Source: Hamadaea sp013361475 (GTDB lineage Bacteria > Actinomycetota > Actinomycetes > Mycobacteriales > Micromonosporaceae). Taken from it: 64,000 nucleotides of DNA. The notes beneath the pieces are model-generated. The model ran no database searches and was not told where the DNA came from. It saw only the letters and a program-made list of their open reading frames with translations. This document shows, one piece after another, positions 8,368 through 15,733 of the stretch (within the stretch, counting starts at the first letter, position 1; each line of letters opens with the position of its first letter). The stretch spans positions 558,001 through 622,000 of the forward strand of contig NZ_JBFAHM010000002.1 of NCBI RefSeq assembly GCF_040654195.1, in the 5' to 3' direction. A program made the translations under genes and the position numbers.

Positions 8368-9069
8368 ATGCTCCGCATGTCACGGACACTCCGCGCGGTA
8401 GCCGCGCTGTCTTTGCTCGCGATCGTCGTCAGTGGATGCTCGAAGAAGGACGAGCCCACGCCGACGCCGTCGGCGAGCACTCTGCCCAACGGGGCCACCC
8501 TGCTCACCGAGGCGGCCGTGGCGATGGCGACCGTCAAGACGGCCCACTTCACCCTGAGCGTCGACGGCGACATCGAGAACCTGTCGATCAGCAAGGCCGA
8601 GGGCGACCTGACCCGGGAGGGCAACGCCAAGGGCACGGCCACCCTCACCCAGAGCGGGCTGAAGGTCGAGACCGAGTTCGTCATCGTCGGCCAGGACGCG
8701 TACCTGAAGGGCCCGACGGGCGGCTTCACCAAGGTGCCGCTGTCGTTCGCCGCCACCGTCTACGACCCGTCGGCGATCCTCGACCCGAGCCGGGGCGTGG
8801 CCAACCTGCTCAAGGTCGCGAAGAACCCGCAGACCGTGGCCCAGGAGGGCACCGCGTACAAGGTGACCTTCGAGCCCGACGCGACCGCGTTGCAGGCCGT
8901 CGTCCCCACCAAGGTCACCGGCATCACCGCCGCCGTCTGGATCGACTCGGCGACCAAGCAGGTCACGAAGGGTCAGTTCACGGTGCCCGCCTCCGGCGGC
9001 AAGCCCGGCGGCACGATCAACGTCACGTTCTCGAACTACGACGCTCCCGTGACGATCAGTGCCCCCTGA
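8368..9069 (+). CDS. lprG: LprG-like lipoprotein (LppX/LprAFG family)
   Basis: 233 aa from the ATG at 8368; ATGs at 8341 and 8377 are also possible. A short signal peptide ends in the lipobox VVSGC. The mature part follows LprG closely in pattern: VKTAHFTLSVDG, then the signature YDPSAILDPSRGVANLL, then VTGITAAVWID and TVPASGGKPGG. LprG is an exported lipoprotein with a hydrophobic pocket that carries triacylated lipids, and in mycobacteria it works with the MFS protein Rv1410c (P55) encoded next to it. Here too the next gene is an MFS transporter, overlapping by 11 bases, so coupling is conserved. The cargo in this organism is unknown. Confidence 0.88.
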   Translation: MLRMSRTLRAVAALSLLAIVVSGCSKKDEPTPTPSASTLPNGATLLTEAAVAMATVKTAHFTLSVDGDIENLSISKAEGDLTREGNAKGTATLTQSGLKVETEFVIVGQDAYLKGPTGGFTKVPLSFAATVYDPSAILDPSRGVANLLKVAKNPQTVAQEGTAYKVTFEPDATALQAVVPTKVTGITAAVWIDSATKQVTKGQFTVPASGGKPGGTINVTFSNYDAPVTISAP

Positions 9070-10675
9070 GATCGTGCGACCCCGGCTGACGCTCGCGGCC
9101 GGCGGCCTGGCCGTCCTGCTCGGCGCGCTCGACGCGTACGTGCTGGTCTCGCTGCTGACCGCGGTCGTCACCGACCTCGACATCCCGATCAACCACCTCG
9201 AGCGGGCGACTCCGGTCATCACCGGATATCTGCTCGGATACGTGGCGGGGATGCCGCTGCTCGGCCGGTTGTCCGACCGGTACGGCCGCCGCGTGGTCAT
9301 CCTGGCCTGCCTGGGGGTGTTCGCCCTCGGGTCGGTCGCGACCGCGCTCGCGACCGGGATGATCCAGCTGGTCGCCGGCCGGGGGCTGCAGGGCCTGGCC
9401 GGCGGCGCGCTGTTGCCGGTGACGATGGCGCTGGCGGCGGACGTCTTCGGCGACCGCCGCCGCGCCACCGCGCTCGGCTGGGTCGGCGCCGCTCAAGAAC
9501 TCGGCGCCGTCCTGGGGCCGCTGTTCGGGGCGGCCGTCGGCGGCTGGCTGGGCTGGCGCGGCATCTTCTGGCTCAACGTTCCGCTGGCCGCGGTGTGCGC
9601 GCTGGCGGTCTGGTTCGCGCTCCCCGCCCGGCTTGCGGGCGTCCCGGCACTTGCGGACGCTCCGGATCGCGAAATCCGGGATAACGCTGCTTCCCGGCGC
9701 GACGAGGCCGCGTTATCCGGCATAACGCGCCACGACACGCCACCAGCAACGCACGAGAGCACGCCGCGGGTCGACGTCGTGGGGGGCGTACTGCTGGCGA
9801 TCGCCCTGGGACTGCTCGTGGCGGGCCTCTACAACCCCGATCCCGAGCACCAGGTGCTGCCGTCGTGGGGCCTGCCCGCCCTGGGTGCCGGGGTGCTGGC
9901 GCTGATCGGGTTCGCCGTCTGGGAGTCCCGCGCGAAGGTGCGGCTCGTCGACCTGACCGGAGTGCGGCGTACGCCGTTCTTCGGGTCGCTGCTGGCCAGC
10001 CTCTGCGCGGGTGCGGCGTTGCTCGTCACCCTCGTGGACGTGCAGTTGGTGGCGCAGACCGTCTTCGGCGAGTCGGCGTGGGACGGCACGCTGCTGCTCA
10101 CCCGATTCCTCGTGGCGCTGCCGATCGGCGCGGTGCTCGGCGGCCTGCTCCTGCGCTTCGCCGGGGAACGTCTGGTGACCGTCCTCGGGCTGCTGCTCAG
10201 CGCCGGGGCGTACATGCTGATCGCGGGCTGGCCCGCCGACGCGCTCGCCGCCCGGCATCCGCTCGGCCTGCCCAGAGTCGACACCGACCTGGTGCTCGCC
10301 GGGCTCAGCCTCGGGCTGGTCATCGCACCGCTGTCGGCGGTCGTCCTGCGGGTGGTCCCGGCCGCGCAACGAGGTGTCGCCTCGGCCGCGCTCGTCGTCG
10401 CCCGGATGATCGGCATGCTGCTCGGCGTGGCGGCGTTGTCCGCCTGGGGCTTCCACCGCTTCCGGGAACTCACCGCCACGCTGAACACGCCGCTGCCGTT
10501 CGGGGTGTCCGAAGAGGACTTCCAACGGCAGCTCACCGCGTACGAGCAGGCATTGCGGGCGGCGCTCCAGACCGAATACCGCGAGATCTTCCTCGCGACC
10601 GCGGCGATCTGCGTCCTCGGTGCGCTCGGCGGCCTGCTGCTCGGCCGCACGGAGCGCAGCACGCCCAGTTCGTAA
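9059..10675 (+). CDS. MFS transporter, Rv1410c/P55-like partner of LprG
   Basis: 538 aa from a GTG that lies within the end of the lipoprotein gene. About 14 membrane segments are expected, with the MFS motif GRLSDRYGRR between segments 2 and 3. Two features match Rv1410c: two extra central segments, and a long amphipathic extension between the last two helices (FHRFRELTATLNTPLPFGVS and beyond), which in Rv1410c protrudes outward and helps lipid extraction. A roughly 45-residue polar linker (about residues 195-240) is unusually long and is encoded by DNA with a GGATAACGC inverted repeat. The predicted role is moving a lipid from the inner membrane to LprG; a drug-efflux role is the alternative. 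Confidence 0.85.
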   Translation: MPPEIVRPRLTLAAGGLAVLLGALDAYVLVSLLTAVVTDLDIPINHLERATPVITGYLLGYVAGMPLLGRLSDRYGRRVVILACLGVFALGSVATALATGMIQLVAGRGLQGLAGGALLPVTMALAADVFGDRRRATALGWVGAAQELGAVLGPLFGAAVGGWLGWRGIFWLNVPLAAVCALAVWFALPARLAGVPALADAPDREIRDNAASRRDEAALSGITRHDTPPATHESTPRVDVVGGVLLAIALGLLVAGLYNPDPEHQVLPSWGLPALGAGVLALIGFAVWESRAKVRLVDLTGVRRTPFFGSLLASLCAGAALLVTLVDVQLVAQTVFGESAWDGTLLLTRFLVALPIGAVLGGLLLRFAGERLVTVLGLLLSAGAYMLIAGWPADALAARHPLGLPRVDTDLVLAGLSLGLVIAPLSAVVLRVVPAAQRGVASAALVVARMIGMLLGVAALSAWGFHRFRELTATLNTPLPFGVSEEDFQRQLTAYEQALRAALQTEYREIFLATAAICVLGALGGLLLGRTERSTPSS

Positions 10676-10707
10676 CGGCCGTCGCGTGATCCATGCGCCG
10701 TCGCGGA

Positions 10708-10768
10708 GATCCACATCCTGTTCTGTGTCGAAAGGAGCCCGATTCTGACACGCGACAGGATGTGGATC
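10708..10768. terminator. Intergenic hairpin between convergent genes
   Basis: Arms GATCCACATCCTGT (10708-10721) and ACAGGATGTGGATC (10755-10768) are perfectly complementary, with a second short pairing TGTC/GACA inside. It fills the gap between the convergent MFS and flavoprotein genes, so a bidirectional terminator is the simplest reading. There is no T-run. Confidence 0.7.
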
Positions 10769-10775
10769 ATCAAGC

Positions 10776-12074
10776 TCAAGGACGGGAACGCAGCACCTTC
10801 CACACCATGCGCGGCTTGAACAGCACGCTCGGCGGCAGCACCAGATGTTGTACGCGGTTGAACGTGACCCGGATGTCGGGGTCGCGCATCGCAGCGCGGA
10901 GCATTCGTCTCGAGTACCCGTTCAGCAGGTCGATGAGCGGCGGCTTGGGTCCGGTCGTCTCGGGGAAGGCGAAGTCGCCCCCGGCGGCGAACCGCCACGG
11001 CACGGCGAGGATCCCCGCTGCCCGCTTGTAGTACTCCCTGGCCAGTCCGGCCGAGACCGTCCCGTGCTTGTCCAGCACGGAGCCGAGTTCGGCAGCCTCC
11101 AGCGCGGCGCAGGTCATGCCCTGCCCGTAGATCGGATTGAAGCTGCACAACGCCTCACCGAGGGTGACGTAACCAGCCGGGTGCCGGTCCAGCTTCTCGA
11201 AGTATCGGCGGCGGCTGGCCGGGAAGGTGTGCACGAACACCTCCGACAGCGGCTCCGCCCGGCCGACGAGGTCGGCGAAGGCCGGATGCGGCAACGCCTT
11301 CATGTGCTCGGCGAAGCCCGCCTCGTCCCGGGGGTACGCGCCGTGCCAGGCTCCGGCCATGACGAGCCACCGGTCGCCTTCGATCGGGAGCAGCAGCCCG
11401 GTGAGGTAGGCGTACGGGGGTGTCGGGAAGGCGAACACCGCTTCGCCGTCGGCGACGTCCCCCGGCTTGCGGGGGTACACGCGGGTGGCGTATCCGACGC
11501 CGACCTTCACCTCAGCCGATTCCGGGGTCGGGAAGCCCAGCTCGCCGAGCCAGCGGTCGGATCGGGAACCCCGGCCGGAGCAGTCGGCCACCAGTGACGT
11601 CTCGAGAACCTCGCCGGTGTCCAGGCGTACGCCGTCGACCCGGCCCGAACCGGTCAGCCCGGACACCGCGACGCCGTCCCGCACCTCGACGTTGGGCCGC
11701 AGGCGGTCCCGCAGAGTGTGTTCCAGCAGCGGCCGGCTGAACGAGACCAGCCGCAGCCCGCTGTCGACCCGGGGCCACAGCTCACCGAACCGGTGCACCC
11801 GCAGGTCGAGACCGGGGTCGAAGGGCACCGCCCCGGCCGCGACGAGGGCGTCGGCGAACCCGGGGAACAGTTCGGTCAGCGCCGCCTGCCCGGCCGCGAG
11901 CAGCACGTGCCCGTGGCCGCCCTGCGGCACTCCGCGCCGGGTCTGTGGTTCGTCCGGCAGGGTGTCGCGTTCGATCAAGGTGACCCGGCCGAACCGGCCG
12001 GCGAGCGCCTGGGCGGCGGCGAGGCCTGCCACCCCCGCTCCGATGACGACGGCGTGCTCCTCCGCGAACGACAC
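10776..12074 (-). CDS. FAD-dependent monooxygenase/reductase-like flavoprotein
   Basis: 432 aa. The N-terminal Rossmann fold is clear: AVVIGAGVAGLAAAQALAG with a downstream acidic residue in TLIERD. A second FAD contact, GEALCSFNPIYGQGMTCAAL, matches the GD(A)...P..GqG motif of p-hydroxybenzoate-hydroxylase-type and geranylgeranyl-reductase-like enzymes. No signal peptide. The substrate is unknown. It is convergent with the MFS gene and divergent from the YjbR-like gene at 12131. Confidence 0.87.
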   Translation of the reverse strand: MSFAEEHAVVIGAGVAGLAAAQALAGRFGRVTLIERDTLPDEPQTRRGVPQGGHGHVLLAAGQAALTELFPGFADALVAAGAVPFDPGLDLRVHRFGELWPRVDSGLRLVSFSRPLLEHTLRDRLRPNVEVRDGVAVSGLTGSGRVDGVRLDTGEVLETSLVADCSGRGSRSDRWLGELGFPTPESAEVKVGVGYATRVYPRKPGDVADGEAVFAFPTPPYAYLTGLLLPIEGDRWLVMAGAWHGAYPRDEAGFAEHMKALPHPAFADLVGRAEPLSEVFVHTFPASRRRYFEKLDRHPAGYVTLGEALCSFNPIYGQGMTCAALEAAELGSVLDKHGTVSAGLAREYYKRAAGILAVPWRFAAGGDFAFPETTGPKPPLIDLLNGYSRRMLRAAMRDPDIRVTFNRVQHLVLPPSVLFKPRMVWKVLRSRP

Positions 12075-12130
12075 GACCTCACCGTACCAGGGATCGACCG
12101 TCCGAGATGGACTGCGACTATCGTGAGGAC

Positions 12131-12493
12131 ATGGACCTGGTCGAGCGCGTACGCGCGCTGTTCATGGCGTTGCCGGAGGTGACCGAGAGGCCCAGTCACG
12201 GTGCGCCGACGTGGTTCGTACGCGACAAGAAGTCGATCGCGACGCTGTGGCCGGAGGGGCACCACGACGACGACTTCCCGCACCTGTGGGCGGCCGCGCC
12301 GCTGGGGGCCCAGCAGGAGCTGATCGCGATCGACCCGGACCGCTACTTCCGGCCGCCCTACGTCGGCCACCGCGGCTGGGTCGGCGTACGCCTCGACGGC
12401 GAGATCGCCTGGGACGAGCTGGCCGAGATCGCCGAGGACGCGTTCCGGGTGGTGGCGCCGAAGTCGCTCGTCGCGAGACTAGACGCGCGCTGA
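12131..12493 (+). CDS. MmcQ/YjbR-family protein
   Basis: 120 aa from the ATG at 12131, after GTGAGGAC. The family pattern is visible: ALPEVTERPSHGAPTWFVRD, the basic KKSIATLW, then RYFRPPYVGHRGWVGVRLDG and the C-terminal DELAEIAEDAFRVVAPK. This is the CyaY-like fold of YjbR proteins, whose cellular role is not settled. Its end overlaps the convergent glycosidase-like gene by 15 bases. Confidence 0.85.
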   Translation: MDLVERVRALFMALPEVTERPSHGAPTWFVRDKKSIATLWPEGHHDDDFPHLWAAAPLGAQQELIAIDPDRYFRPPYVGHRGWVGVRLDGEIAWDELAEIAEDAFRVVAPKSLVARLDAR

Positions 12494-13468
12494 GGCCAGG
12501 ACGGCGTACGCCTCCTTGGGACGCCAGGTGCCGTCCGGAAGCGCGGCGACCACGCCGTAGCCGGCGGTGTCCAGGTTGTGCTCGGGTCGGTCGTCCCATG
12601 GGTAGAGGTAGCTCGCCCAGGTGAAGACGAAGGCGCCGTCGACCGGCTCCTCGCGGTAGATCGCCAGCAGCTCGGCCAGCTCGGTGGCCTGCTCGGTCTC
12701 GTCGCGCACGATGCCGTCGGCGAGCCGGGCCGGCGTCGTGGACCGATCGAGCGCCGCCCAGCCCATGCCGCCGCGATCCGCCGCGCCGCGATAGGTGCAG
12801 CAGCCGAACTCGGTCAGGATCACCGGCTTGCCGTGTTTGGTGGAGTCACGGAGCAGCTGCCGGTACTTCGTGCGGTTCTTCGCGCTGCGGTAGAGGTTGA
12901 CGCCGACGAGGTCGAACGGGGTCCAGTCGACCCGCTCCCAGGAGCCGCTCGCGTAGGTAACCGGACCACCGAACCGTTCGCGGATCACGGCAACCGCCTT
13001 CGCCAGGTACGCGTTGAGCCGCTTGTGCGGATCGCCGGTACGCAGCATGCCGAGCAGCAGCCGCACCGGCCGGGAGGCGAGGGTGATCCGGTCGAGTGTG
13101 GTGTCGCCGGGGAAGAACCCGTGCTGGAAGAGGGTGGCCTCCAATCCGGCCACGAAGACGACCTCGCCGGTGGCGCGCAGCTGTTCGGCCAGCTCGGCCG
13201 TCTCCGCCACGTACGCCAACGCCTCGGCCTCGCGCAGGTTGCCCCGCACCGGCGACAGGTAGACGGCCATGCCGAGCTCATGGGCGATCCGGGCGGCGGT
13301 GGCGAGCCGGTGGGGGTCCTCGCCCGAGATGCGGACCGCGTCGCAGCGCAGATCAGTGGCGATCGCGGTCAGTTCAGCACGGGCGGTCGCCTCGTCGAAG
13401 GCGGGCCGCGACAGCCGACCCGCGATCATCTCGGCTCCCACGTCGTAATTCATGCCCCGGATCCGCAT
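12479..13468 (-). CDS. TIM-barrel glycosidase-like protein
   Basis: 329 aa from the ATG at 13468, with GGAGG 7 bases upstream. The pattern of alternating strands and helices ending in KPVILTEFGCCTYRGA looks like a (beta/alpha)8 retaining glycosidase of clan GH-A, with E in LTEFG as candidate nucleophile. VFTWASYLYPWDD would follow on the last barrel strands. No signal peptide, so it is intracellular. It is divergent from a TetR regulator and both promoters share two operators. The substrate is unknown; similar proteins are sometimes labelled abortive infection proteins, which the sequence itself does not support. Confidence 0.68.
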   Translation of the reverse strand: MRIRGMNYDVGAEMIAGRLSRPAFDEATARAELTAIATDLRCDAVRISGEDPHRLATAARIAHELGMAVYLSPVRGNLREAEALAYVAETAELAEQLRATGEVVFVAGLEATLFQHGFFPGDTTLDRITLASRPVRLLLGMLRTGDPHKRLNAYLAKAVAVIRERFGGPVTYASGSWERVDWTPFDLVGVNLYRSAKNRTKYRQLLRDSTKHGKPVILTEFGCCTYRGAADRGGMGWAALDRSTTPARLADGIVRDETEQATELAELLAIYREEPVDGAFVFTWASYLYPWDDRPEHNLDTAGYGVVAALPDGTWRPKEAYAVLASARV

Positions 13469-13485
13469 CACCGGTCCTCCAATCC

Positions 13486-13518
13486 GATACACCGTATCAC
13501 TGCGATACACTGTATCGC
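13486..13518. promoter_or_regulatory. Two tandem TetR operator dyads
   Basis: GATAC-ACC-GTATC (13486-13498) and GCGATAC-ACT-GTATCGC (13502-13518) are perfect dyads with centres 18 bp apart, consistent with two repressor dimers bound close together. They fill the 50-base gap between the divergent glycosidase-like and TetR genes, and the second dyad ends one base before the TetR ATG. Confidence 0.85.
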
Positions 13519-14187
13519 ATGACTCTGGTGTGGGAGCGGCCGGTCGCCGAGCGCCGCCGCAGCGTTCCGCTCGATCGCGACCGGATCGTGGCGACCGCGG
13601 TCGCGCTCGCCGACCGCGACGGCATCGACGCCGTGACCCTGCGCCGGGTGGCCGCCGCCCTCGACGTGCTGCCGATGCGGCTCTACACCTACCTGGCGAC
13701 CAAGGACGACCTCTTGGACCTGCTGGCCGACTGGGCATACGGGCTGGTCGAGCTGCCCGGTCCCCGGACGGCGTGGCGGCCGGCGCTGCGGAAGGTCGCC
13801 CGGGAACTGCGCACGATCGCGGCCGGCCACCCTTGGGTGATCACGCTGCTCGGCACGCGCCCGCCGTACGGCCCGAACGGCCTGCGGCTCGTCGAACGGG
13901 TCTGGGCGGCGCTCTACGATCGAGCCCTCGGCCCGGCGAGCGCGGCTGCGGCGTGCACCGCCTTCATCGGCTACGTCACCGGGGCACTGGCCCAGGAGGC
14001 GGGGGCACCCGACTCCCCCGAGGTTCAGCGGTACCTCGCCACGGCGGTCGGCGGTGGGGCGTACCCGACGCTCGCGCGCGCCTTCGCCGACCTCGGGCCG
14101 GCGGACACCTTCGACGGCGGGCTCGACGTCGTCCTGGACGGCATCGCCGCCCGCCTCACCGGGCCGGCTGCCCGGCGGGGCGGGTGA
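13519..14187 (+). CDS. TetR-family regulator with TetR_C domain
   Basis: 222 aa. The N-terminal HTH reads RDRIVATAVALADRDGIDAV and TLRRVAAALDVLPMRLYTYL; the C-terminal part follows the tetracycline-repressor-like TetR_C_1 layout. The ATG lies directly after the second operator dyad with no room for a ribosome-binding site, so the mRNA is probably leaderless or starts within the operator, making repression direct. It likely controls itself and the glycosidase-like gene on the opposite strand. Its 3' end overlaps the convergent membrane protein gene by 32 bases. Confidence 0.9.
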   Translation: MTLVWERPVAERRRSVPLDRDRIVATAVALADRDGIDAVTLRRVAAALDVLPMRLYTYLATKDDLLDLLADWAYGLVELPGPRTAWRPALRKVARELRTIAAGHPWVITLLGTRPPYGPNGLRLVERVWAALYDRALGPASAAAACTAFIGYVTGALAQEAGAPDSPEVQRYLATAVGGGAYPTLARAFADLGPADTFDGGLDVVLDGIAARLTGPAARRGG

Positions 14188-15097
14188 AGAAGAGGGCGGC
14201 GAGTTCCGGGGCCAGCAGCAACGGCAGCACGAGGAAAGCGGCGTACTGGAGTGGCCAGGCGGCCAGCACCGCCACCGGGACGCCCGCCACGGAACCGCCC
14301 GGCCAGTTCGCGTACGCCCAATGGTGGTGCACGGCGTTCTGGACCTCCATGAGCACTCCCAGGACCGCCGACGCCCCGGCGATCGCGGCCGGCGGAGTCC
14401 AGTAGCCGCGCCGGATCGCGCCGAGCAACGACGGGCGGCCCCGCCGGGACAGCAGCGCCTCGGCCGTCGCCCCCACGCCTCCGAAGGCGACCAGGGCGTA
14501 CCAGAACGGGGGCGCGTGGCCGACCGGGTGCTGGACGGCCAGCACATAGCCTTGTGCGTACCAGTGGAGGTAGAGCAGGACCGCCACGAGCAGCGCGGAG
14601 CCCCCGATGAGCAGCAGTGTCGCGGACCGCGGCGCGGCCACGGAGCGTGACGGGCGCGCGAACCGGTCGAGGACGGCCTTGACCGCCAGATAACTCTCCA
14701 CGATGGACAGCCAGTAGAACGCGAAGCCGGGCACGACGATCAGCGCGTAGAGCCAGACCGTCCAGTAGGGATAGCTCCAGAGCCGGCCCAGCCACGCGGC
14801 CACGACCTCCATGACCAGCCCGGCCGCCGCCCCGGCCAGCAGGACGCGGGCGAAGCGGGCCGGATCGCCGACGGCGAGCGTCCACAACGACGGCGCACCG
14901 AGCCGGCCACAGATCCCCTCGCCCAGGAGGACGACCCCGGTCGTGAACAACGTCGCCGAGAAGCCCAGCACCACCACCGGGACGATCGGCAGTCCGAAGA
15001 CGACGTCCGTGGGCTGGGTGTAGACGCGCGACGGGATCAGGAACTGGCCGCAGGAGGCGGTCAGGCAGCACAGGCCGGCCCAACTGGCGGCGGTCAT
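14156..15097 (-). CDS. Polytopic membrane protein, unknown
   Basis: 313 aa from the ATG at 15097; a frame extension to 15148 lacks support. About nine hydrophobic segments are visible, with aromatic-rich loops (LWSYPYWTVWLYALIVV, HHHWAYANWPGG). A His-Trp-rich segment near the C-terminus (NAVHHHWAYANW) could bind metal or a cofactor, but no family was recognised. It is divergent from the acetyltransferase-like gene at 15185. Confidence 0.75.
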   Translation of the reverse strand: MTAASWAGLCCLTASCGQFLIPSRVYTQPTDVVFGLPIVPVVVLGFSATLFTTGVVLLGEGICGRLGAPSLWTLAVGDPARFARVLLAGAAAGLVMEVVAAWLGRLWSYPYWTVWLYALIVVPGFAFYWLSIVESYLAVKAVLDRFARPSRSVAAPRSATLLLIGGSALLVAVLLYLHWYAQGYVLAVQHPVGHAPPFWYALVAFGGVGATAEALLSRRGRPSLLGAIRRGYWTPPAAIAGASAVLGVLMEVQNAVHHHWAYANWPGGSVAGVPVAVLAAWPLQYAAFLVLPLLLAPELAALFFTRPAGQPAR

Positions 15098-15184
15098 ACT
15101 CACCAGTCTGCTCCGGTTTGGGAGCGGTACCCCGCTCATCTCCTGCAACAGTTAAGTTGGAGCGCAGAACCAGTGGAGGTGACG

Positions 15185-15733
15185 ATGCGTTACGAAATGG
15201 CGGAGAAGCTGGAGCAGCCCCGGCTCGATCAGGCCTGGAAGACGTACTCGGCCGCCTTCGACGAGCTCCGGGCGGCCACCGTCGAGCGAAACGTCCTGTA
15301 CCGGCACGAGTTCGACGTCGTCATGCTGGACAAACGGATCGAAAAGCACTTCGCGGTCGATCCCGCCCACGACGAGGTCGTCGCGCTGGCGACGTTCACG
15401 AACGCGCTGGACGCGCTGACCTGGTTGTCCCCGGAGTACTTCGCCGCAAGATGGCCCGACCAGTTCGCCAAGAAGCAGATCTGGTACCTCGGCTTCTTCG
15501 CGATCCACCCCGACTACCGGCACAGCGGCATCTTCGAGCAGGTCATCTCGCAGATGTGGCGGCCGATCCAGGCCGCCGGCGGCGTCGCCGCCCTCGACAT
15601 CTGCGGTGTCAACATCTCGCTCGGGCTCGCCGGCGCCATCACCCGGACGCTCAAAGACCTCACCCCGGCGATGGTGACCGAGGAGATCGACGTGCAGACC
15701 TACTGGGCGTTCAGCCTCGACGCGCCGGCCTGA
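15185..15733 (+). CDS. GNAT-like acetyltransferase-fold protein
   Basis: 182 aa from the ATG at 15185, with GGAGGTG 4-10 bases upstream. The central segment KKQIWYLGFFAIHPDYRHSG, then IFEQVISQMW, has the strand-loop-helix shape of GNAT motif A, although the usual QxxGxG/A is degenerate (YRHSGIF). The start of the chain is helical and charged. The substrate is unknown. Its last 34 bases overlap the 3' end of the GGDEF-EAL gene. Confidence 0.65.
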   Translation: MRYEMAEKLEQPRLDQAWKTYSAAFDELRAATVERNVLYRHEFDVVMLDKRIEKHFAVDPAHDEVVALATFTNALDALTWLSPEYFAARWPDQFAKKQIWYLGFFAIHPDYRHSGIFEQVISQMWRPIQAAGGVAALDICGVNISLGLAGAITRTLKDLTPAMVTEEIDVQTYWAFSLDAPA

